Shown: piece after piece, positions 1-12,845 of the stretch | How positions within the stretch are numbered: the first letter of the stretch is position 1 | Layout: the number at the start of each line of letters is the position of its first letter | DNA from: Diplosphaera chodatii | Lineage: Eukaryota > Chlorophyta > Trebouxiophyceae > Prasiolales > Stichococcaceae | Direction of reading: 5' to 3' | DNA: 64,000 bases | Assembly: GCA_032358165.1 (NCBI GenBank) | Contig: JAALGY010000044.1 | Coordinates: 744,001-808,000, forward strand | Made by a program: the position numbers and the translations under genes | Notes under the pieces: model-generated | Seen by the model: the letters and a program-made list of their open reading frames with translations, nothing else | Databases searched by the model: none | What the model was told of the DNA's origin: nothing

Positions 1-38
1 CATGCAGGTGAGTAACAGCAAGCTCGGGCAAGGCTTGG

Positions 39-3000
39 TCACAGCAGCATGCTGACCTGGAACATGTCGAGCTGCAGCAGCCTCGCAATCAGGAAGGCGA
101 TCAGCGCCAGCGCCAACGCGTTGAAGTACCACTTGCCGACGATGGCCCACCCTGCAGCCAGCACATCCACAACCTCCGCCACTGAAATCCTTGATAGTAT
201 CCCAGTCTGTGATGTGCCTGTCTCTCCCTCAAAAATAAACCACCGACTTGTGCTGTGTACTAAGTGGAAAATGACTCTGCTGCTGTTGCATCCTACCTGA
301 TCGCCGGGGCGGGGGGCAGTTGGCAATGCCTGCACTGCACAGCCGTCGGATCTCCGCCGTCCGCTGCTGCGTCTGCTGCGCCGTCGCTCTGACCTGCGGC
401 TTCGTGCTGAGCACCACCTGCACCATGGCACGTACGTACGATGTAAGATGACGCAAAACCAACAGCAGTTGAAGTACAGCTGGTTGGATCTCGAGCTGCT
501 GGACCTATATGTTCACACAATAACAAAGCAGATCGGCGCACCCGTTGGGATTTTGCATCAATCTCAGCGGCCCAGGTGTCGAAGGCCTCATACACCTCGC
601 GCATGGACACCAGGTGCGTGATGTACTTCGCTGTCAGGCCCCGCCGCATCTTCACCACCCCTGCAGCACAGCAAGGGGCCTGGACTATCAGTCCATGTCA
701 TCACACAGACACTACAATGTTGCTGGGCAGCAGGTGTGAGAATGCAACCCCTGCTTTGCCTGCCGATCGTAACAGGGGATGCCACAGCAGCGCTGCGTGT
801 GTGCACGCTGCAGCAGCACGAGGGCAGCAGCGCAGCACATCAGTCACCTGTGAAAACCCCGTGGTTCGCATAGCACAGCCCCAGCGTGCCTGCTGCCATC
901 ACCTGCGTGTGCGCTCGAGATGTGACGCAGTGCTGGTTGCCAGCAAAAGGGAAAATGGTGGGCATTCGAGTGTTGCTTACATATTTTGGACCGGCTGATG
1001 ATGCCAGTCAGCGGCCAGCTGCAGGATGGTACTGCTGCCTGGTTGACGAAGGCTATGCAGCATACGCGCCACCACACAACATGGTGGTGCCTTCGCCATT
1101 GACAGGCCGCAGAATATTTAAACATGCACCTGTGGGATGGCGCAGAAGCGGAAGATGTGCCAGTCCCGCACGCGCTCCATGTAGGCCAGGCAGTGCGGCA
1201 CGTGCTTCAGGGCGTCCGTCACCAGCTCGTTGAGGCACGCCACCGCCGCCCCCGCATGCGCCTTCTCCTGAGGGGACATCGCATACTGGCCTGGACACAT
1301 GCCTGTTGCTCCCCGCAATGTGACCGCTGTTCGGAATTCAGGGCAGCCGCATCTGGTGCAGAAGCGCCTCAAGCCATGTTTTAGAATAACATTGCACGGT
1401 GCATCCGTGTCTACCGTAACCATTCAAGAAGGCTGACCCTGGTCCCCCCCAAGACCGCCATGTGCGGGCAATCACGCCGGGCAGCTGCACTGCACCCCTC
1501 CATGCTATCACGCCAAGATGTGCGGCGGCGCACCTTGAAGTCGGCCAGCCTGTCGGCGTGCTTGCCCCACACCTCGCGCGGCCAGAACATGCGCGGCGCG
1601 GGCTCCTCCACAATGTCCTCCAGGTAGTCCCGGATGATGTTGGTCTTCTGCAGGAACAGCCCCATATGGTTCGACAGCACCTGCGCACCACACCAGGAAA
1701 GCGTTGCCCGGTCGGCAAGGCCTGCTGCGGATCTGCAAAGCCCCAGCTGTGTCAGCTGTATGGGACAGGGCTGTGCTGTCTGTGGCAGCTTGATACACTG
1801 CAGTCATGTTACAGCTGGCAGGTGGTTGTGAGGCCGGACCTCTTCCCCCGCAAATTCCTGGCCCTCAAGGCCGCTGGCAGCCCACAGGTCTGACAGCCCA
1901 ATACCGACCAGGCCCGCCACATAGTGGCAGTACCTGTGCGTCACATTGTCATGCTGTGACAGCCACAAGGAGGAGGCGAGTGGCCATCACTCAGATTCAG
2001 CGCTGTCGTAACTGAGATCCAGAGCCGGAAGGCTCAGCTGCTAAAGATAATGCTCACACGCAGCAGGGCCACACGCCGCCTCTGACGCATCGCAACAGCT
2101 GCCTGGCTGTGTCAACCTCGCAAGGGTTTCTGGCAAAGCAGCGCCAGGGCTGAGGCACACTCACTTCTCGTAGTCTGCGACGGTGACGACCTCCTGGGGG
2201 ATGAACTCCGCCATGCCCTCCCCCATGCGCCGGCAGATGTCCACGATCACCTGGCAGCACGGGAAAGCGGCAACAGTAATGTAGCAGTGTGTGCATAATG
2301 GTGTGCACGATAGAGTGCACCCCCCAGCAGATGGTCGTGACAGTCTCATACCGTTCTCTGCTCCGAGATGCAATCCGGTTCACAGTGCGAAATTAAGTAG
2401 GGTACAGGCAACGCGCTGCACAGCCAGGTGGTGACATCAGGCGGCCCAGCCCGGCGACAGCCAAATGGCGCTGCTGCACCTCATGTGGCGATTCACGACA
2501 ACGAGTGTTCTTGGTTGCGCACCTTCTGGTACTGCTCCTCGAGGCGAAGGAAGACTGCCACCACGCGGGGGTACTGCTTCATGAGGTCTATGTACGCCCC
2601 CTGCCCACAGTCCATGCTCCAACTCCTGTAGACGGCTCGACTTTCAGTGGAGCACATTACAGATATATATACCACAGCAGGTTGAAGGCCGGTACACAGT
2701 GGTGAGAAAGAGTTGCTACAACGAAGGCGTCTGCACCTGTCGTAGCACTTTTCGTGGAACGAGCGGAGCAGCGGGATCTTGATATCCTGCGGCACCGCCA
2801 TGTCGTCTTCCACCGTGTCCAGCGCCCGCAGGACCAGGTAGAACACGCACACGGGGTCCCGCAGCTGCTGCGGCAGCTGCTGGATGACGATGGCGAAGCT
2901 GCAAGCGCGCGCACATGCCAGTGTTCAGCTTGATCCATATCCAGAGAGAGGCAGCAGCACGCTGCATACCCCGCAGCCCAGCCGGCAGCTAATGGCTGTC

Positions 3001-3585
3001 AGCAGGCATTCATGTCACTTTCATTAGCTCGTGGCAGGTGCTCTGCTAGAGAATGGGCACCTGCGAGACACGCGGTTGAGCATGCCATAGCAGAAGGCGA
3101 GGTCTGGGTCCTGCGGCAGACGCTTCACCCGCCGCGCCGCCAGCGCCATCTGCAGCAACGGCCACAGCTCGTCCGGGCGGCTCAGCAGCGCGAACACCTT
3201 CTTCAGGATCGGCCTGCATGCGCAGGTGTCAACTCTGCCGATGGCTGCGGAGAGCCCGTTGTCACATGCCTTTGGATCTATGGGGGCACAGGGTGTGGTG
3301 GGTAGTCTGCCTGCTGCCTGCTGGCAAAGCGAGCACAAGGTGGAAAGCAGATGGAAACCTCAGGACTGAACTCTCAGCATGCAAATGTGACGTCCATGCA
3401 GTGGTGGCTGTCGCTGCTGACGGTCATGCGCACCATACGATGGCCGCCACTATGTCATCGTACACGTAGTCCACACCACGCTTGACGTAGCCGTGGATCA
3501 GATCGAAGGGGTTCCAGCCGGCGCTAGAAGGGTCTGCTGCGACGGCGGGCTCGCCGTTCACTGCATCGCCATTGCTGGCGGACAT
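39..3585 (-). CDS. SQS: Squalene synthase (farnesyl-diphosphate farnesyltransferase), 12 exons
   Basis: Condenses two farnesyl diphosphates to squalene via presqualene diphosphate, the first committed sterol step, on the ER membrane. Phase-consistent exons (minus): 3585-3464, 3213-3061, 2898-2737, 2625-2523, 2250-2165, 1933-1840, 1680-1534, 1285-1130, 902-848, 660-542, 417-297, 181-39, giving 486 aa. Visible family blocks are [31 protein letters not shown] (first Asp-rich motif DTVED), [18 protein letters not shown] (second Asp-rich motif DYLED) and RMFWPREVW. The last exon encodes a hydrophobic segment ([18 protein letters not shown]), the usual C-terminal membrane anchor. The N-terminal 40 residues before the conserved core are Ala/Asn-rich and not recognised. 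The start at 3585 is the only in-frame ATG of that exon; the first donor (GTACGA) is the weakest junction. Identity is near certain. Confidence 0.96.
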
Positions 3586-4529
3586 GCTGGTGCACCGCTG
3601 CAGGGGTCGCAGCTGGGGATGTACCTTCTAGGCTTGATATGATCTGGGCAGCATGCTGCAGATCAGGACACAAGATGTGGGTAAGTCCTGCTACCTGGGC
3701 TGGCCGAGATCTGGGCGTGGCACAGTGCTGCACTGGTCAATGCAAGCAAGCCAAGCGTCAGCAGATGAAGCGCAGACGCTAATGTGACACTAGAATCAAA
3801 CCTATGTCAACTCATGAACGCACTTGTGAGCTGGGCTTCCGCGCTGCCGCATGTGAGCGCACGTGTTGCATGTCACGACATCTCCATGACGGCATGATGG
3901 CGTGCTGAAAGGGGCTGCCGAACCGCTGATGCGCGTTGTGCCCAAGGGACAACAACGTAGTCGTGCCTGAAGTTCACCATGTTCAGCATTTCACTCACAT
4001 CACCTGGTGTCAGCGCAGGTGTTCCAATCATGTCGCGCTGTCTATGAATAGCTTGGAAACACCAGAACCAAGAACAGCACAGTTGCCACATCCGCAGCTG
4101 CCAGGCGGCGAACACAATTAACAAAGAGCAGCGGAAACCCACACTTCTAGACGTTCCCGTCCACAAGCTGTGCAGCGATGCGTGGCCACACGCTGTAGGC
4201 GTGGACTTCAATCGAAATGCAAGTGCCTTGGAACCATGGGTTTAGGGAGATGCTTAGCACCATGCGCCCTGTGATGCCTGCCGATGGAGTAGCAGTGCGG
4301 AGCTGCCATCTATGCACACAGGCACCCATCAATGGCGGTGTTACAGCCAGGAGACGATGTGCTGTCTTGCACTCCGGTCGCATCATCACCGCTGTAGCCA
4401 TGGCGGTCGACTCCAGCCCATGTCTGCGCCCATGGAAGCATAAGCAGAGTGGTCAGTACAGCGGAGAGCATGATGAGTTCCAGCGTGTCAGACCACCGGA
4501 ACCACCGCACATCGTCCGCATGCGACATG
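3586..4529. other. Intergenic region between two minus-strand genes
   Basis: Upstream of squalene synthase and downstream of the large zinc-finger gene. Short ORFs here show no family resemblance. A TTACA (TGTAA on the minus strand) at 4341-4345 could be the poly(A) signal of the zinc-finger gene. No repeat or RNA gene seen. Confidence 0.5.
4341..4345 (-). terminator. Putative TGTAA poly(A) signal of the zinc-finger gene
   Basis: TGTAA pentamer on the minus strand, about 185 bp past the stop at 4530. TGTAA is the common chlorophyte polyadenylation signal; a pentamer alone is weak evidence. Confidence 0.35.
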
Positions 4530-7500
4530 TCACGGCGACCATTGCGACATGCACGTCCGATTGCCACAAGGTACAGCAAACTGTGCCATGCGAGGTATCG
4601 AATGGCTGACTTTGTTACTACTGTTGGAGGTTTTTTTATGCCAGCTCTTGATCGTCCCACCTGGAAGGGGCGCTTGCGATGGCCGGAACTGCGCTGCGGC
4701 AGGCTGCTGCTGAAAGCCCGGCCCAGCGCCAAACATCGGCTGTTGCTGGTGGTGCTGATGATGCTGCGCCGCGTGCTGCATGTGCGGCACGCCAAACTGC
4801 TGCACTGGCAGCGGCTGCGCTCCCCAGGGGTGATGATCATGCACCTGCGCTGCAGCGCTGCCTGGACGGCAGCCCCCTGCTGCTCGCTGCACCGCTGGAT
4901 GCTGCGCCCCAAACTGCATCGCCCGCTGCTGCTGCCCCATCCAGGGGGGCAGCTGACCGCCAGGCCCGCCACCCTGTAGCGGCGGCGGGTGTGATGGTGT
5001 CATGGCATTGGGTGTCCTTGGCGAAGCATCGCGCTGCAACCATGGCGGCAGCTGTGCACTGGCCGCTGCAGCCAGGGGCGTATATCTGGGTGACGGGGTG
5101 AGGGTGGGGCTCCAGTCCCGCTGCGACATGTGGGGCGGCAGCTGCAGCTGCTGCAGCTGCTGCTGGTGGTGCTGAAGATCGTACTGTTGCGCAAAGTGGC
5201 TGTGCTGCTGCTGCCGGTGCTGCTGTTGCTGCTGCCGGTGCTGCGGCTGCTGCAGCGGCTGCGGTTCTGGGGTGAAGCGCCGCGGCTGCTGCTGCTGCTG
5301 CTGCTGCGGCTGAGGGACTTCCCACTGCGGTGGCTGGTGCTGCGCCAGGATGGCTGACAGGCGGTTGTGTGCATCGGTGGGCGGCAGGGCAGCACGCTGC
5401 TGCTGCACCTGCATCCGTAAGAGCAGTTCCTGAGCTTCTAACACATGCCGGCGGCAAAAGTCCGCAGCTGCAATGATAGCGTCATACAAGAAAAAACAGT
5501 GCAGGGCAGGCACCTGACTGAGCGGCCTGCTCTCCGGGTGCCGAACCATCGGCTGTGGTGCCGACACCATTGCTGCCCCAGCGTTGAAGTGGCCAAGCGG
5601 CGGCGTTGCCTGCCATTATTGCCACGGTGCAACAGCTGTCAACAAACGGCGACAAGATCTCGGCAGTTCATGTCGAACACGGCCTGTTGTCACCAAAGCT
5701 GAGGCACAGGGGCAAGCAAAGTCAAACAATCGCAGGCTACCTCAGGCACAGGGGCTGTCAGGCGGGCACTGGGTTGCTCCGCCGGGCTGGCGGCAGCTTC
5801 ATTGTGCTTCTCGGCAGTGCTGTGCGATGCAGGAAGCGCAGCCGCTGCAGGCGGCGGCGCAGAGGAAAGCGCTCTGCCCACAGCTGGCTGCGCACTGCCG
5901 CTGCACCGCCGCCGCTGCTGCTGGTGCTTCGGCTGCTGCTGCTGCTGCTGCTTCTGCAAACGGTCCTGCTTCTGCTGCTGTTTCGGCTGCTGCTTCTGCT
6001 TTTGCTGTGCCGACTTGCTGGCGGCAGACGCCTGCTGGTTTCCCGCTGCGGGCCGCTCGGATGCTGGCTTGGCAGCGGCTTGCGCCGGCCAGAACTCTGG
6101 CGCCGCCTCCGCAGCAGTCGAGCTGGCCGCCATCACAGCCGGCGGCACATACGGCTGCGTCTGGGGAGAGGCCCAGCCGGTCCACTTGGCAGGGGACGGC
6201 TGTCCGAACATCCCAACGGCATCCCCAAATGCTGCGGGTTTGGGGGGTGTGGCACCAGGGGTTCTGGCGGCCGCCGAAGCTCCAGCGGCAGCAGCTGCTG
6301 CTGTGGTTTGCTGTGCTGCAGCATGGTTCGCTGCTGGAGCCGCTGCAGGCGAAGCCTGCCCAGATGCAACAACTGCAAATGTGAAGGGCGTTGCTGTAGG
6401 ATTTGCGGCTGCTGCTGCAGCGGTTGTGGCTGCTGCAGCGGGTGCAGGCGGTGGCCGGCCAAACTCAAACAAAGAGCCAGATCCAGGTGGTGTTGCTGTA
6501 GGGGTCGCGGCTGCCGTCGCAGCGCTGTTGGCTGCCGGAGCAGATACGGGCAGGGGTGCAAGGCAGTTGGGCACTGCGGCCGTTGTCGCTGCAGCGGCGG
6601 CAGGCGCCGCGGCTGTTGGGTCGGGTCTTCCAGCAGCAGGAGGTGGGCGGTGCTGCGCTGCCATGCCGGCAGCGGCAGGTGCTGCGGCAGCAGGAAGCAC
6701 AGCTGCGCCTGAAGCAGCAATGCCGGGCCCTGCCCCACTGCCGCCAGCCGCGGCCCGTTCGTCCTGCTTGCTGGTGCGTTCCACGCCTGACTGTGGGGCG
6801 CCGCTGTCTGCGGCTGCAGCGGTGGCAGGGACGGGCGCAGCTGTGGCGGCGGGCCTCATGTGCGGTGGCAACACAACTGCTGGGCTGCCTGCTGCCGGCT
6901 GCTTCGAGGCCTGCGTGCCAGGCGGGTCGGTCTCAACACGACGTGCACCACATGGCGAGCGTGATGTGGTGCTCAGCTCCAGCTCAGCAGCTGCAGTGCG
7001 CACCTTTGGCGCCAGTGAAGCAGGTTGCCCTGTATTTGCGGGGCTCCTGCTGCGGCTGCGGCTGCTGTGGCGGCCGGTGTTGCGGCCGCCGCCGCCGACG
7101 CCGCCACGGCTTCGGCCCGGGCTCTGCCTTCTGCTGCCGCCGGCATTGCTGTCCGGCCGCCGCCGCGGGGCCGAGGGGCTGCGCTCGCTGGGGCGCTTCT
7201 GCCCACGCGCCAGGAGGTCTTCACGCCGCTGGTGGCTGCTGGGCTGCCGCCGCCCTGCCGGCGAGGGGGACCGCCGGCGGTGGCCCCTGGGGGAGGGCGC
7301 GTGCCTGCGGCCCTCGATGGGCGATGTGTGGCGGCTGCGTGTTACAGGGGGGGACCGGCGCCTGGGGGGCGAGCGGCGGCAGGGGCTGCGGCTGCGGCTG
7401 CGGCGGCGGCTGTCCCTTGGCGAGCGGGAACGTGAGCGGCGCCGCCCTTTGAATCCCGGAGACCGCCGCGGGCTCCCTGTCCGGGCAGCGCTCGGTTCGG

Positions 7501-8627
7501 CAGCCCGCTTCTGATCTGCTGGCCACCCATCTGCGCCTGCCTGCTGCTTGCTGTGAGCACCTGGCCCGGGTTGCTTCCCCCCTGCATTCTGATGCTGGGG
7601 TGCTGGTACGCTGTTGCTGGTGATGCCAGCGGCGGGTGTGCTGCCTGCAAGGTCTACAGCCCTGGGCACGGTAGCGGCAGCTGCCGGCGGCGCTGCGATC
7701 TGCGCTGCTGCTTTGTCTTGGGCGGCAGCACCGCCGCCGGCAGCAGCGGCAGCAGGGGTCTTTACCGGCGCAGCACTGACCCGTGCACTGGGAGCGGCTG
7801 CTGCCTGTCCGCTGCCGGTGCTGGTTGGAGGTAGTGGTGCAGGTGCTGGGGCAACACTGGCGCTGGCAGCACCAGACTGTTGCGTTGCAGCAGGAGCCGC
7901 AGAGCTCGCGCCACTAGCCGCTGCCTCAGAGCTGCCAGCCGCCCGGCTGTGACCCCCGGCAACACGGGCAGGCCCCTTGCTGCCTGCCCCGCTGCCTGCA
8001 GTCCGAGGGCCGGAAGCTGCATGCAGCACACTCTGAGTTACAGTGACTGCCTGCCGCTGCGGGCCCTTAGCACCTGACGATCGTGGCGCACCAGTGGTGC
8101 TGGCTCAGCACACCCCGGTCAGACATGCATTAGGGGCTGCTGCACCTGCAGGCAGCACACCGGGGGCAGGAGCAGCTGCGGGGGCGGCTGGCGGCGGTCC
8201 GGCTGAGGCGGCGGCCGGGGCGGCAGCACCGCCAGCCGCGGCTGCGGCGGCAGGTGGGCCGGAGCGGGTAGCTGCCTGCTGCTCCAGGGTCTCCACAGGG
8301 CTCCCAGCCTTCTGAGCTGCGGAGGGCGCTGCTGGCGGCGCCGCCCCCACGGCGCCGTCGGATGGCGCCGAGACAGCAACGCGGCCCGCGCCGGGCGGCA
8401 TCGGCTGCTGCCGCGGCGCTGAGGATGCGGGCGTGGGCGGCGTTGCTGCCTTGGCGGGTGATGACCTGCCAGGTACAACCCGTCCGGTGGCAGCTTGCTG
8501 CTGCGGTGGCGAGGCAGCAGGCGCAGGCATCGCCAGCGCCGCCCCACCAGATGAGGCCGGCGGCGCAGCTGGCGGCTGCCGCTGCTGCTCTCTCGACAGC
8601 AACTGGCCGGCGGCGGCTGCCGCTTCC

Positions 8628-8660
<33 letters not shown>

Positions 8661-11600
8661 ACAGGCGATGCCGCTGCCTGCATGCTTGACGCCGGCTGCT
8701 GCTGCTGCTGCTGGAGCGGCTGCGGCTGCTGCGGCGGCGGCGGCGTGGCTGCCTGCGGTGCAGCTGCGGGAGAACGAGGGTGTGTGGCCAGCAAGCCAGC
8801 ACTCTTCGCCTGCAGCGCCTGGGCCTCACGCCTCTGCCACTCCTCTCTCTTCCGCTGCTTGTTCCGCTGCTTCCTCTCGAAACTCAGCTGCACGGCAGCA
8901 TCAGGGGCCTGGCGGGTCAAGCTTCACAGCCGTATGAAGGGTTGCAAAGGCCTTCCCACCTGATTACACCTAGCTCGTGTGATTTCCAGCATCCCCAAAA
9001 ACTTGGTGACAGCCTGCTGGCAGACATGGCCTGGAGGGCCACCTGCTTGACGCGTTCCGCAACCTTCTGGGTGTGCTTGTGGCACAGCAGGTGCTGCAGC
9101 GCCACCGTCACGTCCATTGGGCTCGTGTTGCACAGCGCGCACGCCACCTATGCAGCGGTTTGGGGTTTCAGGGCCCAATGCCAGAGGTGTGGGGTGCAGG
9201 GTCACGCCTGTGCACGCCTGATGCAGACATATGTACACACCACTTTCACGCTGTCTTGTGGATTTGCAGGAGAAGACCGCGAAGCACAGAACATCTGACA
9301 GTACGCTGCAGCACGAGCTTGCTGCAGCAAGAGCTGCGACTTGGGCTGTCACAGTGTAGTGAATTTTGCGCACCATCTGCCTTCGTTCCGCCGGCGTCGG
9401 CTGCTCGGTGACGCCCTCGGGCAGCCTGTTGGCGTGCACCTTGCGGTTGTACGCGCCGCACTTGTCGGTCTTGTAGCCTGCGTGGAACGCAGCCGGCATG
9501 AGGTGCAGTGCAGCCTTTCGTGCGTCGCGTTGAGATTGATGCAGCGCACGGCACGCAGAACCATGGTCTATCTGTGTAGTCCAGCGCCGATCCCTGCCAT
9601 CAGCTGTCCGGGGTACCAACGCATCACCCGCGGCAAGGCTGGTCCAGGCTGGGTCAGCGTCAAGCGGTTGATCAGGCCAGTCACACCCACTTTTGCCGCA
9701 TGATAAAGGTGACAGCACATCGGTTACCGTCCCAGCGGAAACCCACCCACGCGGGCGGAGATGCGGGCGCGGCAGGCGTCCTTGTGCTCCGGCGCCTGCT
9801 GGTGCTGCATGCACGCCAGCTCGTCCGGCAGCAGGATGCGGCAGGCGATGCACGCCCAGCCTGCGGTGGGGAGGCGAAAGTGTCATGCTGCGTGGCGGCA
9901 ATTATCGTGGCAAGAGCGGTAACAGCATCTGGCGTTGTCATCAATCAGGATGTGCTGCCGTGCCGCGCACGCCAGCGACATGGCAGCCGGCAAATACTTC
10001 AACACGCTTGCAGGCGCGCAGCGGACCAGGTGCTGCGCTGGGCAGCGCCAATGACGCACTGTGCGCCTCGGCAGCTGGAAGCTCGCCCTCCTCGACTGAC
10101 TCGCCTTCCCCGCCTTCCGGGTCTGACTCGCGTGCTGGCGTGATGACCTCCACGAGCCGCTGTGGACCTGCGTACCAGATGTCGCTGCGCTGAAGGGTTT
10201 TAGACGATGTGTCAGACATCACCAAGTGCCCTGCCATCCCATGGTGCGTCTGGCACATCAAGTGGACGACAGCCATCGACCTTCATGGCTTGCAGCGTGC
10301 ACACGCTGATCTTCGTGTGGCAGAGGCCAGCGGTACCTGCACTGGATGCGGGTGTCCCTGGTGTGGCGGCGGGGCCTGGCGGCGCTGCAGGGCTGCAAGC
10401 CCGGAGCTTGACGCCTGCGGTGTCGCCTGCCGGTGCGAGGGCGTGTCCCGGGCCCTGCGCTGCAGTCGGGGTGGCGGCACGCCCTGTAGCGGGGTTGGAG
10501 GACGGGATGCTGGCAGCCGGGGGGTCGGGTTCCACAGCTCTGCGAGCGCTGCTGGGCGGCCAGGACGGGATGCTCGTTGCGGCCGGCTGCGCACCTGCCG
10601 GAGTCCCGCGCCCCTCCGATGCCGGCGGCGTCCGCGGGGGGCGCGACAGTGGTGGCGGCAAGGGTTTAGGGTTTGGGGTGAGCGCTGCGGTGCCGGAGGG
10701 AGCGCTGTCCCGCTGCTGAGCGGCGGGTATGCTGGTGGAGACTGGGTCTCCACCAGCTGGAACTGCACTGGTAGGCTGCCTGCTGCTGGGAATGGCGGGC
10801 GCAGCCGTCGCAGCAGCGGCGGCGGCACCGATGTTTGCAGCTGCGGCTGCAGGCTTGCTGCCAGGTGCCGCAGCTGCAGCAACTTTGGCGGCAGCGGCTG
10901 CCGCTGGTGTGCACTTGCCTTGGGCCCTCGGCACATTGGGCACCTCAGCACCGCTGCCACAAATGGCAGGAGCTGCACCCGTCGCAGTCATTGCACTGGG
11001 ATCTCCTGCAGCAGGTGGGCCCGTCTCCTGCTGTTGCCGCAGCTGCATGCTGGGTGCCACCTGCAAATCTGAGTCTGCTCGCTCTTCTGCACCGGCAGCG
11101 GTGGCAGCAGCGCCCCCTGCCGGCATCCCAGGCGGCGCTGCCTGCAGCTTCTTGGCTGGCGGCTGCATGATGTCTGGACTGCCGGTGCGCTGCCGCTGCA
11201 ACAGCAAACGAGAAGATATCAGGCAGCTTGACGCGAGACGCAGTCATGCATGCTGAATGATGCTGCGCCATGTGTGCTGGGTGCTGAATCAAAGGCGGCA
11301 GCACAACCTTGGCGGCTGGCCGCACTGCCGCAGGCTCGGCGGGGGTCGCAGCGTGTGCAGCAGGCAGCTGCGGTACCATGCCTGCAACATATGCAGCAAA
11401 GGAGAGCTGAGTCACAGTCATGGACATGTCCTGCCATGCGTGCGCCACATTGTGCTCATGTGACTGTCAAGCGGGCTGCCTGCAAACAATATGTGGAAAT
11501 GCAGTTGTAGGGCATGGAGTTCACCAGGCGCAGGACTTCCAGCAGTTGCGCCAGGCACCAGCTGCAGCAGCTGCGGCGCAATGGCCGCGAGCGGCGCAAG

Positions 11601-12845
11601 CTGCGCAATCAAAGCCGCTAGTTCGGGGGGCATGCCCGGCACCTGAGGGTTCAACGCTGCCGACAGCTCGCCACTGGCTGCACCGAACGCCTGTGCGGGA
11701 TGGTCAGGGCGCCGTTCCTGCGCAGGCTTCGGCACTGTCTGAGCTGGCTGTGGCGACGGCAACGACGGCGGCAGCACTTCCAATGACGGCTGCTGTGCTG
11801 CTGCCGCTGTGGCTGCCGCTGATGCCGCCTCCAGTGCGCCTGGGACGGCAGCCTGCACACGTAAGGCGGCCTGCGGCATGGCCTGCTGCTGAGGTGCTGC
11901 GCCTGCGTCCGCCTCTGCTTCCTGCTGCCGCGGCGGCGGCGCCAGCAGCTGCAGCGGGGCGCTTGCGGCGGGCAGCGGCGGCGGCAGCGCCCGCACATCT
12001 GCTTCCTGCAGCCGCGCCTCCGCCGCTGCCAGGGCAGCTGCCAAGTCATCGCGTTGCTTCAGCACCATCGCAATCGCCAGCTTCTGGTCGCCTGTTGCAC
12101 AGGAGGAAAGTCATTGCAGAGGTGCATGCTCGTTGAATCTACATGTGACTGCACAGCAGTAGCATCACGGTGTCCGCCACTCACCCTATTCTGGCCACAC
12201 CACTGAGGAGGTTGGCATCGACCCTCCGGACGGCTGTCTCGGTCGATGTTATGCTGCTTCTGTGATCTGACGCCGCACAGAAGGCCGCACCGCAGGTTCA
12301 AGACGTTAGACCACATATGGCAACGGTTCTAGTCAAGGGACCCACGAATGGTGGCCAGCAGGCGCTCAATCTCGGCATCGTCCACCTCCTGCACCACGCG
12401 CAGCTCCGCGGCCAGGCGCGCCACCTCCCGCTGCGCCGCCAGCAGCTTGGGGATTGCAGCGCCCCCGGCGGCCGCCCGCACAGGTTTGCGTGACGGCGAG
12501 CTTGTGATCGCTGCGGCGGCGCCATTCAACGCAGCGCCCTGGCTGGCCTGCAACCAGATGTGATGCCATGCAGTTGCGCTTTCGATGGTAAGCCGTGTCA
12601 TGTACGGCAACGTCATGGCAGTATGACGCTTGGCCGCAGCTTGGCAGCAGACCTGCATGCATGCCGGCTTGGGTAGTCGCATATTGATGCTTGGGCGACT
12701 AGGATGCATGTACCACGCGCACCAGCTGAGGAGACGGTGTGGCAGTCCTGGCACCGGAGCCGTTCACAGCAATCGGAGCGCTGCTGCGGCCGGCGCTTGT
12801 TGCGCCATGCCGTGGCGCTGCACCATTGGCGGCGCTCCCAGCCAT
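4530..12845 (-). CDS. Very large U1-type zinc-finger, RS-repeat and Gln/Ala/Pro-rich protein
   Basis: Function not recognised; the architecture suggests a nuclear RNA-associated or chromatin scaffold. Starts MAGSAANGAAP at 12845; exons 12845-12723, 12547-12346, 12091-11525 and 11381 onward are phase-consistent and encode a coiled coil (AAQREVARLAAELRVVQEVD into LKQRDDLAAALAAAEARLQE). Then follow an Ala/Pro-rich exon (about 11195-10230), an acidic exon (near 10189) and Cys/His modules: WACIACRILLPDE...HQQ...H (9860-9750) and ACALCNTSPM...HLLCHKH (9147-9060), the latter fitting the U1-like C2H2 pattern. Next come a basic helix (FERKQRNKQRKREEW), a Gln/Ala/Pro block (8900-8110), an approximately 760-aa exon with RRRSRSRSP-type RS repeats (8020-5745) and a Gln-rich C-terminus ending at 4530. 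Total about 2,000 aa. Some junctions (11.2, 10.2, 8.1 kb) are unresolved, so it could be two genes. Confidence 0.55.
5285..5306. repeat. (CTG)n trinucleotide run encoding poly-Gln on the minus strand
   Basis: About seven CTG units; read on the minus strand it encodes a Gln run in the Gln/Pro-rich C-terminal exon of the zinc-finger protein. Confidence 0.85.
8635..8660. repeat. (GCT)n trinucleotide run encoding poly-Gln on the minus strand
   Basis: An uninterrupted GCT/CTG run of about eight units, giving a Gln tract within a Gln/Ala/Pro-rich exon of the zinc-finger gene. Confidence 0.85.

Noticed and set aside
5802..7514. Long plus-strand ORF (570 codons) rich in Ala, Cys and Gly.
   Set aside because: It is the antisense shadow of the RS/Ala-rich exon of the minus-strand zinc-finger gene; its composition is what the complement of GCN/CGN-rich coding produces, and it has no conserved motif.
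10661..10680. A telomere or chromosome end.
   Set aside because: Only two TTTAGGG units occur, inside a coding exon with genes on both sides.
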